64,000 nt of DNA from Parabacteroides chongii (GCF_029581355.1 NZ_CP120849.1:3132501-3196500), one strand, 5' to 3'. Shown: positions 25,684 through 35,020, numbered from the stretch's first letter. Program-made: numbers and translations. The notes: generated by a model from the sequence alone, not told the origin.

Positions 25684-27285
25684 CTATTTTATATAGAAAT
25701 ATGAGATCACACTGGCATGGTCCGAAGGCCATAATACCGGATGATGATTAATCGTTTCGGAACGATATAGTTTTAAGTTTTTTCCTTTATAATAAATAAA
25801 ATCAACTCGGTTTAAACTTTTCTGATTTTCCAAGGCCGAATTGGTCATGGGAGTCCACGTATATCCTGGATAGATATCCGAGTCTCGGTTCATTTCTCTA
25901 AAACTATCAGCAAATCCCATTTTCATCATCGTTAGGGAAGGCCAGGAGATGTCAGGAGAATTATTAATCTTTCCCCAATTATCCAAATGGGAGCCGGAGT
26001 TAAAATCACCAACAGCCATAACTGGGATTTGATTGGATTTTCCTGCATATCTAGATAGTACTTTCTCTATTTCCCGGATGTCATTTGAACGGTATTCGTC
26101 AATTCTCCAATCAAGCCATATATCAAAAAAGGCTAGTTGTCTTTGATTGTCCAAATTTAATACCACACCTCCAGATCTGAATGATTTATACAATTGGATG
26201 GTTGAATCAATCGGATAACGACTCATAATACTTAAATTGTCACTTATCAAGTAGTAATAATATTGTAAAGAATCGGCAATAACAGCTCCTGACCCGTATG
26301 TTTCCACCAGTCCTATAATATCAGCATTTTCGCTTTTCAAAACGTCTATCACCCTCTTGACACCAACATGTTGACCGAAGCGATGTCCGCCATGCCAAAT
26401 ATTCCATACCTGTACTTTCAATCGGTCTTGTGCATATTGAGCTTCTCTGTGATCTTCTATTGGAAAATAATTGACATATTCTGCTTTCACACTTTCCGGT
26501 GAAATGATTCCTTTCCAAAATCTGACTTCATCGATTTTGCCATTAAAAGCTGTCCACTCTCCTCTTGAATGATGATGTCCCCATTCGGTGTATTCGGTTG
26601 TTCCTCCGATAACAGTTGGCAAATCATTAACTATTGAATCTAATTCCTCTACATTATAAATTGCCACATTATGACCATCCCAATAGAGCCATAGTTCTTT
26701 TTTATCCTGATCGAAGCTGATGGCAATGAAATGCCATTTTCCATCATTTAAACGTTGTCTTTCGACTGTTGGAGCATACGCATACGAATATTTACCATCC
26801 CCTGCCTGAAAAAACCATCCACCTTCATCTGTCGATCCAAGTAGCCATCCTGGAGTGACAGATTCATCACTATATACGTAGTCATCTTGTACATGGCGTA
26901 TTTCTGTATGCGCTTGTAATCGGGGAGGATAATTCTTTTTATTCCCCATAATGGCAGTACCTTGACGAGCATCAGGTTTTGTTTGTATCCAAACCCCAAA
27001 AGAAAATGACTTTGAATAATCGGGAGTCTCTTCGGGAGCTAATCTTTGTGGTATGCGAATCGGTACATCTTCACTTAAATCCAATGCTAACCCTTTTATT
27101 CCTTGACTATAGACCGGCATAAATACATCGCGTGAAATCCCGGAATGTTTAATTTTGATATCAATGGAATCAAAACAGACAATCTCATTATCAAATGTTT
27201 TATGCAATATTAAGTCGTTTTTTTGAGCATTTATTTCTATTATAGAGAGAAATGCTCCTACTAAACTTACTAGTTTTCGTATCAT
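25684..27285 (-). CDS. LamG-like domain fused to an endonuclease/exonuclease/phosphatase (EEP) domain
   Basis: 533 aa with a signal peptide (MIRKLVSLVGAFLSIIEINAQ). Residues about 25-265 form a LamG/concanavalin-like lectin domain (SFGVWIQTKPDARQGTAIMG, DGKWHFIAISFDQDKKELWLYWDG, GKIDEVRFWKG). Residues about 288-533 form an EEP phosphodiesterase fold: VWNIWHGG, IIGLVETYG, VMAVGDFNSGSH, NRVDFIYYKG and WPSDHASV carry the expected Asn, Glu, Asp-x-Asn and Asp-His catalytic residues. EEP proteins cleave phosphodiester or phosphomonoester bonds in nucleic acids, sphingomyelin or inositol lipids. Exported and joined to a carbohydrate-binding-type domain inside a PUL, it could remove a phospho-substituent from a glycan or glycolipid. 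Substrate is inferred. Confidence 0.85.
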   Translation of the reverse strand: MIRKLVSLVGAFLSIIEINAQKNDLILHKTFDNEIVCFDSIDIKIKHSGISRDVFMPVYSQGIKGLALDLSEDVPIRIPQRLAPEETPDYSKSFSFGVWIQTKPDARQGTAIMGNKKNYPPRLQAHTEIRHVQDDYVYSDESVTPGWLLGSTDEGGWFFQAGDGKYSYAYAPTVERQRLNDGKWHFIAISFDQDKKELWLYWDGHNVAIYNVEELDSIVNDLPTVIGGTTEYTEWGHHHSRGEWTAFNGKIDEVRFWKGIISPESVKAEYVNYFPIEDHREAQYAQDRLKVQVWNIWHGGHRFGQHVGVKRVIDVLKSENADIIGLVETYGSGAVIADSLQYYYYLISDNLSIMSRYPIDSTIQLYKSFRSGGVVLNLDNQRQLAFFDIWLDWRIDEYRSNDIREIEKVLSRYAGKSNQIPVMAVGDFNSGSHLDNWGKINNSPDISWPSLTMMKMGFADSFREMNRDSDIYPGYTWTPMTNSALENQKSLNRVDFIYYKGKNLKLYRSETINHHPVLWPSDHASVISYFYIK

Positions 27286-27336
27286 ATCGATTCTTCTTTT
27301 TTTAGAAAATGAATCTATCTTTGTGCCGATATTATA

Positions 27337-29088
27337 TCATAGTTGATCCCAACCGGCATTTTGTTCCAAATTTTTATTTAGAGTCAATTCTTCACTTGGG
27401 ATAGGATTGACGTATTCCCAATCTCTAAAGGCAGGAAGTGCATTTTTATATGGGATAAAACGCCCTTCCGTATCTTCTGAAAGACCATTTTTGGCCTGTA
27501 AACCAATATAAATGACATTTTCTATTTTATCGACAGGTGCTTCACCATTATAAAAATAGACATCTGGTTTACCATCATTATTCATGTCAATAGGTTGATT
27601 GAGCCCTTCTACATAAATGCCTTCATATGTACTTCTGAACAGATGACCTTCGGCCCATCTTATGATATCCTGTTTACGGAAACCTTCAAATGCTAACTCG
27701 ATACGTCTTTCTCTTCTGACTTCCATCACATTTTCATCTGTCGTATTTCTATACATTTCACGTTGTGAATCATCTGTTTTAAAAGGTAAAGAGCGCCCTG
27801 GTAGTCCTGCCCTTTTTCGAAGCATGTTGATCGTCAGATCCACATCTTCTTGTGTCAGTGTTCCCAGCTCAGCTTTAGCTTCCGCATAATTCAGGAGGAC
27901 TTCAGCATATCTAATTATGATAACATCGCGTGCATCACCTGCGTCATCTTCTGACGGAGCACCGACCCGTTTGGTGATTTGATAACCGGTTCTTGTTTGT
28001 GTAAAATCGGCACAAGCATTAACGATTGTCGTACCAGTACGCACATACCCTGGATAAACGATAGATTGAGTTAGCCTGGGATCTCTATTTTGCATTTCTT
28101 GTCTAAATAACATTTTATCACGAACCGCTTTATCTGGATATGCTTCGTAGAAAGAACGACCATCATCCATGCCAAAGTCTGATATTAAGGAACGGGTAGC
28201 TCCATATGTTCCTCTGGAAGGTATTGTATAAAAACAAGTATAAGCATGATATTTACCGGAAGCAAAAGAATAAGCCAATATCACCTCATCTAAACTAACA
28301 GACGGAGCTAGAAACAGATTCCTGAAATCATTTTTTACATCACCGGTAGAATATAAGCTATAAATCTTCTTATCCATCAGTTCTTTTGCTGCATTGGCTG
28401 CTTCTGTTAAGAAGCGTTCAGCATCGGGATAAGCCTTTTCCTTATGATATTTTCGCCAAGTGCCTTCATATAAACATATTCTTGATTTTAATGCCAAAGC
28501 TGCATATTTGGAGATTCTATTCCTATACTTCTTTTCTGGCAAATAATTTACTGCGTCATTCAAATCATTTAATACCGAGTCCATTACAAGTATTCTTGAA
28601 TCACGTCCTTTAAATAATTGGTCATCTTCGTTCGTTCCTAAAGGATGCGAATACCAAGGAACATCACCAAATGTTTTTATTTTATTGTAATAAAATTGAG
28701 CACGGAAATATTTGGCCAATGCAATGTATTCCATTTTTACTTCATCACTGACAATTGATGCCATACATCTGTCAATGAAATAATTGATGTTACGCAATTG
28801 GGTCCAGTTCCATCCCCCGCTGCCCAAAGCTGTCGGTAATACATAGTTGGCTAGGCGAATGTCGGCCGGACTTGTTGAATTTTCACAATTGTCACTACTC
28901 ATATCTTCTGTGATGGAAGTATATTCGATATAATTATAAAAACTGTTTGAATATATTTCCAAACCACTGGCTGTGTTAAAAAAGTCTTGAGACTCTCCCA
29001 CTTGTGTGGAAGGCATTCTTTCTAGGTAGTCATTGCTACAAGAAGCCATAAAAACAGCCCATATAATCAGTATTATTATCTTTTTCAT
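27337..29088 (-). CDS. SusD/RagB-family surface glycan-binding lipoprotein (PUL 1)
   Basis: 583 aa from the ATG at 29088, which opens the lipoprotein signal MKKIIILIIWAVFMASC (lipobox Cys17); an ATG four codons earlier (29100) is also possible. The SusD tetratricopeptide-like core shows ALALKSRICLYEGTWRKYH, VIIIRYAEVLLNYAEAKAELG and RRERRIELAFEGFRKQDIIRW. The end matches the usual tail (PIPSEELTLNKNLEQNAGW). SusD proteins lie on the cell surface over the SusC barrel and capture oligosaccharide. The gene follows susC within a few bases. Ligand not predictable. Confidence 0.95.
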   Translation of the reverse strand: MKKIIILIIWAVFMASCSNDYLERMPSTQVGESQDFFNTASGLEIYSNSFYNYIEYTSITEDMSSDNCENSTSPADIRLANYVLPTALGSGGWNWTQLRNINYFIDRCMASIVSDEVKMEYIALAKYFRAQFYYNKIKTFGDVPWYSHPLGTNEDDQLFKGRDSRILVMDSVLNDLNDAVNYLPEKKYRNRISKYAALALKSRICLYEGTWRKYHKEKAYPDAERFLTEAANAAKELMDKKIYSLYSTGDVKNDFRNLFLAPSVSLDEVILAYSFASGKYHAYTCFYTIPSRGTYGATRSLISDFGMDDGRSFYEAYPDKAVRDKMLFRQEMQNRDPRLTQSIVYPGYVRTGTTIVNACADFTQTRTGYQITKRVGAPSEDDAGDARDVIIIRYAEVLLNYAEAKAELGTLTQEDVDLTINMLRKRAGLPGRSLPFKTDDSQREMYRNTTDENVMEVRRERRIELAFEGFRKQDIIRWAEGHLFRSTYEGIYVEGLNQPIDMNNDGKPDVYFYNGEAPVDKIENVIYIGLQAKNGLSEDTEGRFIPYKNALPAFRDWEYVNPIPSEELTLNKNLEQNAGWDQL

Positions 29089-29104
29089 GCTTTTAATCAT
29101 TTAA

Positions 29105-32100
29105 TTAGAACTGAACTTCCAAACCGAAAGAAAATACTCTCTGTACGGGATACGCAGTACCCATGCCTACCCAGCCACTAGCCGATTCAGCATCAGGATC
29201 AAGTGCAAGTCCTTCAGGATCCAATGAATCATGAAGTTTGGTAAACTCAAATAAATTTTGTCCACTTAAGAAAACACGCAGATTTTCTATTTTGGCTTTT
29301 CGTGTCAATACTTTGGGGATAGTATATCCGACTACCAAATTTTTAAGACGAAGATAGGCTGCGTTTTGTAGGTAACGAGTTTGTGTCACATTCAAATCGT
29401 AATTACCATTCCCGGCAATATATCCTTGTGGACGGGGGAAATAGGCGTTCGGGTTTTCTTCAGTCCATCTGTCATCTGCTACATGTTGAGGCATGATTGT
29501 ATATCTACGACTGTATGGTCCCCAAAAAGCGGCAGATTCTCCAGAAGGATAAATATCTCTTTTACCTACACCTTTAAAGAATATATTGAGATCAAATCCA
29601 CTCCAGGCGGCATTCAAAGTGATTCCATATTGATAACGGGGAGTAGTGTTTCCTATTATTTTAAAATCTCCATGGTCATCCAATGTCCAATTATTTCTGC
29701 TAATTTTACCATCTTTATCTACATCTTCAAATTTGAGACATCCTGCAGCTATATATTGACGATATCCGTTTGTATCTAGGATAGGACTGTTTTTGGCTTC
29801 TTCATCGGTCGCAAATAATCCCAATGTATTCAATCCCCAAATTTCACCCAATTCCATTCCTTCATAATAATCGCCTAAATAATTAGTCGGATTATAGTAA
29901 TCAGTAATGATTGATTTGTAATCAGATAGACTTAAACGAATACCATAAGAAAAATTCTTGTCGGCTAGTTTAAACTGATCTTTCCAGTTTAGTGAAACTT
30001 CCCAGCCTCTGTTTCTCAATGTCGCATTATTTTCTTGCGGTACAGTAGCTCCATATACAGAAGGCAGCGAGTGATATTTTGTTAACATATCTTTGGTGGT
30101 ACGTTGGTACCAATCGAATGTTGCCGATAATCTGTTTAATAGAGTAATGTCAGCTCCGACATCTATTGTTTCTGTCGTTTCCCAGGTAAAATTAGAAGAT
30201 TTAGGACTTGGATTGTTGGTATAGCTAACTTGCGATCCTTCCAAATTAAAATTGGATTGTGTCATCTGCAACATGGACAGGTAACTCCATACCCCTATAT
30301 TCTGATTACCTAATGATCCGTAGGATAATCTTAGCTTTAAATTATCTATAGTTTTTTTCAATGGCTCAAAAAAAGCTTCTTCTGACACCCTCCATCCACT
30401 AGAGACGGATGCAAAAAAGGCATCTCTATTCCCGGCGGCAAAACGTGAAGATATATTGTAACAACCATTTATTTCCAGTAGATAGCGACTCATATAATCA
30501 TAGTTTACGCGGAAGAATGTACTTTGGTTGGCATATTTACTATCTGAATCACTGGCGGTAAATTCACCGGTACCCATGTTAAGTGAATGTTCGTTGATGC
30601 TTAGCGGATCTTTACGCTCAGCATATTCATTGATAAAATCATAATCTTCCCAGTTCATACCGGCCATCAGGGTAAAATGATGATCTTTTACTGATTTATC
30701 ATAAGTGGCATAAGCATTCACATTCATATTACGAGCATTTTCCATACTTCTTCTGAAGTAAGAGTTGGCTCCATAAGCATTTAACAGAGCATTGTTATCT
30801 GCCCATACTTGTCCGACTCCAGTAACATCGCCCCATTGTTGGGTATGTAAATTGGAATATTGATATGTGAAATCACCGTGGATTTTTAAATCACCTTTCA
30901 AAAAAGATAAATCCAAGCCTAATGTATTCGAAATTTCATGTCTCTTTTTGGTATAATCGGAATAGTCAGAGATAAAACGTTTTAAAAAACCGGATTCAGT
31001 AACAACTGTTTTTCCATCTATTTCAACATCCGTTGGCCATAATGCGTGATTAAACATTTCCATCCAGCGCCAAATATTAGATCTCCAACCGGTCACATAC
31101 ATATTGGGTAATTTTTCATCCCTGATGGTAAACGAAGATTTATTGAAAAAACTGATTGTTTTGTTAATGTCATAAACTATATTTGAATGAATAGTATAAC
31201 GATTAATTTTATCTGGTTTTAATTTTAAGGCACCTTCTTCATGATTAAAGTCACCGGATACAAAATAGCGTAATTTTTCACCACCTCCAGATATTGATAT
31301 ATGATGACTTTGCTTAGGAGAATAGGTTTTAAACCATTCATGATAAAAATCTTGAACATGCCCACCTGCGACTAATTTTTGTTGTCCTCCTTCCTGTATA
31401 AATTTATAAGGCGGTAAAGACGGATCAGCAGCTGCTTGATGTGCATAATCTATTTCAGCTTGACTGATAACACCATATTGACCGATATTATTATTAAACT
31501 CATTTTGTATAATATCCAGATAGTCAGAGGCATTCCCGTAAGGCTCTACAATTTTAGTTGCTTTGCTCCAACCAAAACGATTATTGTAACTGATTTTGAA
31601 TTCTCCTTGTTTTGCCCGTTTAGTTTGTACCAAAATAACACCAAATGTACCACGAGCTCCGTAGATTGCGGCAGATGCTGCATCTTTCAATACGGATATA
31701 TCTTCTACATCGCGTGGAGATAAATTGTTCAGCTGGGTTTCATTCGAAGGTATGCCATCGATGATAATCAAAGGGGATCCTCCATTAAGAGATGTGGTTC
31801 CACGTATATTAAAACTGGCATCACGCCCAGGTTTACCATCCGCAATATCTATGTTCAAATTGGGTATTTGTCCTTGTAAAGCTTCTCCTATTGTATTCAC
31901 CTGTAAAGCGTCCATTGTTTCAGAAGAGATTTTATCTACTGCACCAGTCAAATTAGCTTTCTTTTGAGTACCATATCCGACAACTACCACTTCTTCCAAT
32001 AGTTCATTGTCTTCTTTTAGTTTGATGGTCATTGTTTCTTGAACCTTCACTTCCTGACTTTGGTAACCTATGTATGAGAACAGGAGGGTAGCTTCTTTCG

Positions 32101-32620
32101 GAACATTTGCCAGGTCGAAGTGACCGTCGATATCTGTTACGGTTCCGATTGTTGCTCCTTTTACTATTACATTTACTCCGACAAGCGGCATGCCTGTATG
32201 GTCTGTCACAGTACCTCGTATAACAATGTCGTTTTGTGCAGTAACAGGAATAGATGAATTCGTCTCTTTTGCTTTCTTTACAATAACTTGCCTGCCTTTG
32301 ATAATATAAGAAAAACCATTTGAAGAGAAGACTTCTTTTATAATATCTTCAATGGATTTGTCTGAAATATTGACATTGATCTTTTTTTCAAGATCTACGG
32401 CTTCTTCATATATAAACACATAGCTGCTGTTTTTTTCTATATATGAAAAAACTTCTTTCAATGTTTTGTTCTGCATCTGAACAGTCAATACTTCCTCGGA
32501 GGTTTCTGAGGGATTTGATGCATGGGTAATTAATGAAGAAAATGATATTAAAGATATCAATAAACATGCTAATTTTACATAATTAATCTTTTTTCGATTA
32601 ATTGCTGTGATATTTTCCAT
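29105..32620 (-). CDS. SusC-family TonB-linked outer-membrane transporter (PUL 1)
   Basis: 1171 aa. In order: an N-terminal signal with a long basic lead, an STN signalling domain (about residues 46-118, LTVQMQNKTLKEVFSYIEKN), a carboxypeptidase-regulatory-like beta domain (GTVTDHTGMPLVGVNVIVKG), the SusC box (LEEVVVVGYGTQKK), a plug (IIIDGIPSN, DISVLKDAASAAIYGARGTFG) and a large beta-barrel. The STN domain marks it as a transducing receptor that contacts the FecR anti-sigma encoded upstream, so binding of the glycan should release the sigma factor. ATG 32620 is supported by its exact register with a probable antisense promoter. AT-rich compared with housekeeping genes of the window. Confidence 0.95.
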   Translation of the reverse strand: MENITAINRKKINYVKLACLLISLISFSSLITHASNPSETSEEVLTVQMQNKTLKEVFSYIEKNSSYVFIYEEAVDLEKKINVNISDKSIEDIIKEVFSSNGFSYIIKGRQVIVKKAKETNSSIPVTAQNDIVIRGTVTDHTGMPLVGVNVIVKGATIGTVTDIDGHFDLANVPKEATLLFSYIGYQSQEVKVQETMTIKLKEDNELLEEVVVVGYGTQKKANLTGAVDKISSETMDALQVNTIGEALQGQIPNLNIDIADGKPGRDASFNIRGTTSLNGGSPLIIIDGIPSNETQLNNLSPRDVEDISVLKDAASAAIYGARGTFGVILVQTKRAKQGEFKISYNNRFGWSKATKIVEPYGNASDYLDIIQNEFNNNIGQYGVISQAEIDYAHQAAADPSLPPYKFIQEGGQQKLVAGGHVQDFYHEWFKTYSPKQSHHISISGGGEKLRYFVSGDFNHEEGALKLKPDKINRYTIHSNIVYDINKTISFFNKSSFTIRDEKLPNMYVTGWRSNIWRWMEMFNHALWPTDVEIDGKTVVTESGFLKRFISDYSDYTKKRHEISNTLGLDLSFLKGDLKIHGDFTYQYSNLHTQQWGDVTGVGQVWADNNALLNAYGANSYFRRSMENARNMNVNAYATYDKSVKDHHFTLMAGMNWEDYDFINEYAERKDPLSINEHSLNMGTGEFTASDSDSKYANQSTFFRVNYDYMSRYLLEINGCYNISSRFAAGNRDAFFASVSSGWRVSEEAFFEPLKKTIDNLKLRLSYGSLGNQNIGVWSYLSMLQMTQSNFNLEGSQVSYTNNPSPKSSNFTWETTETIDVGADITLLNRLSATFDWYQRTTKDMLTKYHSLPSVYGATVPQENNATLRNRGWEVSLNWKDQFKLADKNFSYGIRLSLSDYKSIITDYYNPTNYLGDYYEGMELGEIWGLNTLGLFATDEEAKNSPILDTNGYRQYIAAGCLKFEDVDKDGKISRNNWTLDDHGDFKIIGNTTPRYQYGITLNAAWSGFDLNIFFKGVGKRDIYPSGESAAFWGPYSRRYTIMPQHVADDRWTEENPNAYFPRPQGYIAGNGNYDLNVTQTRYLQNAAYLRLKNLVVGYTIPKVLTRKAKIENLRVFLSGQNLFEFTKLHDSLDPEGLALDPDAESASGWVGMGTAYPVQRVFSFGLEVQF

Positions 32621-32709
32621 ACCTTTGTATATTAATCTTTTAAAACAACTTAAGGATTATTTCTCAAAATAGATCGGATAATTGCGCCAACAGTGTCCGA
32701 TCTTTTTTA
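32620..32709 (+). ncRNA. Candidate DonS-type antisense RNA opposite the susC start (PUL 1)
   Basis: On the strand opposite susC, TACCTTTG (32620-32627) is a perfect -7 box whose first base pairs with the A of the susC ATG. No good -33 box was found. About 45 bases further, AGATCGGA (32671-32678) pairs with TCCGATCT (32696-32703), followed by TTTTTTATTTTT: a rho-independent terminator. The expected transcript runs from about 32632 to 32709, near 78 bases, complementary to the susC leader. Antisense RNAs at this place (DonS family) are known to repress Bacteroides PULs. PUL 2 has the same arrangement. Confidence 0.65.
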
Positions 32710-32782
32710 TTTTTATTTTTACTTCTTCATAGGCAAATCTGTTATTTGTTAATACTCTCTGTTCTTATTCTCGTTTTTGTTC

Positions 32783-33862
32783 CTATTTATAGAAATGATA
32801 TCCTCCACCGTTTATCTTTTCAACATTCAATGAAGCTGAAATCTTTACGATATCCAGTACTCCATCGATAGATTCACAGAGGTCTAGTTTACCGGATAGT
32901 TTCCGGTCGGCTATATTCTTATCATACCAAATAGGTATCCCATAATAACGGGATAAATTATCCAGGACTTTAGATACAGTTTCCATCTCTAAAAGCATGA
33001 CATTATCTTTCCAGCAGATATATTTTGTTACATCAACCTCTTCTTTTTTCATAATACCAGCTTTCCAATTAACCATTTGGGATGGATTTAATATCATTTT
33101 TTCTTTTGCAGATGAGTTTACTTCCACACGTCCATTAACCAGTACAACTGAGATATCATCTTCTTCATAGGCTGTTACATTAAAAACAGTACCTAGAACC
33201 TTTACATCTAATCCTTTTGTTTTTACTATAAAAGGCACTTTCGGATTATGGGCAACTTCTAGAAAGACCTCTCCTTCTACTGCAATTTCTCTTTTGTCTT
33301 CACTGAAAATCGATGGATAAATAACATGACTTGCTGCATTTACATACATTTTTGTCCCATCCGATAATGTTATGTGGGTACGTTTTCCCTTAGGAACGAT
33401 TATGTGGTTTAGATTATTTGCTCCGTTTGTCAGATCTTCTGCAATTTTTGGAGACTGGTTGTTTACAGTTACGCTACCCTCTTTATCATAATTGACATGA
33501 GATTCGTTTTCTAATTTAACTTGTTGATTTTGGGAAAGGACTAGATATATCTGATTTAGGCTATCGATAGGAGTTACTTTTTCTAGTTCAGTAAGAAAAG
33601 AGGATTCTTCCTGCGATTGATTATAATGAACAGAAATAAAGAACAGGATGGCTATCGATGCGGCGACAGATAATCCGGCAAGAACATATCGAAGGGGTTT
33701 CTTTTTATCCTTTTCTATGGACCCGGCAGATGACAATTCTTTCACGTTTGCCCACGCTTCCTCTATTTCCATATCGGGAACTTGTTCGTGTTTCTTGACC
33801 AGTGAAATGAATTGTTTCATCTCGTTGTCGAACTCTGTCTTTGGTATTTTGTTTTTAGCCAT
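32783..33862 (-). CDS. FecR-family anti-sigma factor (PUL 1)
   Basis: 359 aa from ATG 33862 (MAKNKIPKTEFDNEMKQF); a GTG 72 bases upstream is less likely. Residues about 1-75 are the cytoplasmic anti-sigma part, a transmembrane helix follows (VLAGLSVAASIAILFFISVHY), then the periplasmic FecR domain (VPKGKRTHITLSDGTKMYVN, IAVEGEVFLEVAHNPKVPF, GTVFNVTAYEEDDISVVLVNGRVEV) and a C-terminal STN-contacting domain (WKDNVMLLEMETVSKVLDNLSRYY). It holds the adjacent ECF sigma factor and is triggered through SusC. It lies 125 bp after the sigma gene, and a gap of about 160 bp to susC holds the antisense RNA. Confidence 0.93.
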   Translation of the reverse strand: MAKNKIPKTEFDNEMKQFISLVKKHEQVPDMEIEEAWANVKELSSAGSIEKDKKKPLRYVLAGLSVAASIAILFFISVHYNQSQEESSFLTELEKVTPIDSLNQIYLVLSQNQQVKLENESHVNYDKEGSVTVNNQSPKIAEDLTNGANNLNHIIVPKGKRTHITLSDGTKMYVNAASHVIYPSIFSEDKREIAVEGEVFLEVAHNPKVPFIVKTKGLDVKVLGTVFNVTAYEEDDISVVLVNGRVEVNSSAKEKMILNPSQMVNWKAGIMKKEEVDVTKYICWKDNVMLLEMETVSKVLDNLSRYYGIPIWYDKNIADRKLSGKLDLCESIDGVLDIVKISASLNVEKINGGGYHFYK

Positions 33863-33987
33863 ACGAGCAGTACTTTTTATATTAAGTACAATTTGCCTGC
33901 TCCGACGGTACTCAATCAAACAGTGATTTAACACTCAGATGGTTGTATTTAACATTTGTTATCGAATGGCCGTTGATATGGAGTGTA

Positions 33988-34551
33988 TTATTTATCCTTC
34001 AAGGAAGGATCGGAGAGAAGTAAATCTCTTAATTTGGCAATCGATCTGAAAAGTAGATTTTTGCTGGACTGATAATTGATATTCAGCAGGTTGGCTATTT
34101 CATCATGAGTTAACTCCCTGATATAATAGAGGTACAGGATCTCCTGTTGTTTGGAAGACAGCTTTCTGAAGGCTGCGCTTATAAGTTCATTCCGGGGTGA
34201 CAGATCTTCTTCATCTAAAAATTGATCTGATTTGACGGTTAGGATCTCATCGGGACAACAGACCAGTTTGCCGTTACGGATTTGTTCGGATTTCAATTCG
34301 TTATACAAGGCATACCGGAAAGCTTTCAGTAAATAACAACGTACGGAAGCTGTTTCTGATAAGCTTGAGTAGTTGCACATTAGTTTAACGAAGAAATTTT
34401 GCAGGCAATTCTTTACGAGATCGGTATCTTTCGAATATATCTTCCCGTAATTATATAATATGGGATAATATCTCCTGTATAAAACTTCAAAAGCTTTACG
34501 ATCTCCTTTAAGACAAAGGTCCCATATTATTTCATCCGTTTTTTGATACAT
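33988..34551 (-). CDS. ECF-type RNA polymerase sigma factor (PUL 1)
   Basis: 187 aa. Region 2 (about residues 14-80: KAFEVLYRRYYPILYNYG, LVKNCLQNFFVKLMCNY) binds the -10 region and core polymerase. Region 4 (about 128-180: AFRKLSSKQQEILYLYYIRELT, HDEIANLLNINYQSSKNLLFR) is the -35 reader. The pairing with a FecR gene and SusC/SusD is the classic Bacteroidales trans-envelope PUL switch. A TAAATTTG -7 box lies about 40 bases upstream. It begins the - strand PUL 1 unit. Confidence 0.93.
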   Translation of the reverse strand: MYQKTDEIIWDLCLKGDRKAFEVLYRRYYPILYNYGKIYSKDTDLVKNCLQNFFVKLMCNYSSLSETASVRCYLLKAFRYALYNELKSEQIRNGKLVCCPDEILTVKSDQFLDEEDLSPRNELISAAFRKLSSKQQEILYLYYIRELTHDEIANLLNINYQSSKNLLFRSIAKLRDLLLSDPSLKDK

Positions 34552-34590
34552 TCTCCTGGCTATTTCAATTATACTAGCTGTAAATTATTA

Positions 34591-34598
34591 CAAATTTA
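34591..34598 (-). promoter_or_regulatory. -7 box for the PUL 1 sigma gene
   Basis: On the - strand this reads TAAATTTG, a full match to TAnnTTTG, 40 bases before the sigma ATG. No convincing -33 box was found. Confidence 0.45.
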
Positions 34599-34754
34599 AC
34601 TATTACTCCTTTTTATAGCATTACATTTCGATTAACTATTAACTACAAAATACCACAAATGTAATCATATATTTGATATATTTTCTTTCATGTTTAATAT
34701 ATAAGGTCACAGTATATCACTTTACAATGACGACGTTATTAATATTTTGAATAC

Positions 34755-34931
34755 AAAAAGAAGCGGATCACTGTCTACACTTCGTTAGGTATCGCCAGAA
34801 ACCCATAGCACACGTAGACAAGCAACCCGCTAGATATAGCAGAGACTTGTGCCTTGTGTGCTGTCAAAACTGGCGATTTTAACGAAAGTAAGGCACTTCC
34901 TAATTTTCTAAGATGTATTTGTTCTATCGAA
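34755..34931 (-). ncRNA. Candidate 6S-like structured RNA
   Basis: This non-coding stretch in a 543-bp gap folds into one long rod. Pairings (window coordinates) are 34776-34778/34888-34890, 34781-34787/34880-34886, 34791-34798/34870-34877 (8 bp perfect), 34807-34813/34856-34862 (7 bp perfect), 34818-34822/34846-34850 and a 4-bp tip at 34829-34832/34837-34840. They are broken by internal loops, as in 6S RNA. On the - strand it has a near-perfect promoter (34937-34969) and ends in a 6-bp hairpin followed by five U (34755-34783). Expected length is near 175 bases. Assignment to the Bacteroidetes 6S class (6S-Flavo in Rfam) is by shape only. The rest of the gap, 34599-34754, shows nothing I can name. 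Confidence 0.55.
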
Positions 34932-34936
34932 CATTA

Positions 34937-34969
34937 CAAAAATAGGCATATTTCTTCACTTTAGACAAA
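34937..34969 (-). promoter_or_regulatory. Promoter of the 6S-like RNA
   Basis: On the - strand, TTTG (34969-34966), a 21-bp spacer and TATTTTTG (34944-34937) match the Bacteroidetes consensus in both boxes. The predicted start is about 34931. Confidence 0.65.
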
Positions 34970-35020
34970 AAATGGGCATTAATATTATGTCATGAAAGAC
35001 AAGGAAGATAAGATAATCAT

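Noticed and set aside
32671..32703. Terminator of the fecR transcript
   Set aside because: On the operon strand the stem is followed by ATTTTGAG without a U-run, whereas the U-run is on the opposite strand, so it serves an antisense transcript.
34755..34931. tRNA, tmRNA, RNase P or SRP RNA
   Set aside because: No T-loop or anticodon pattern, too short for tmRNA or RNase P, and no GGAAG-type SRP loop; the rod shape fits 6S better.
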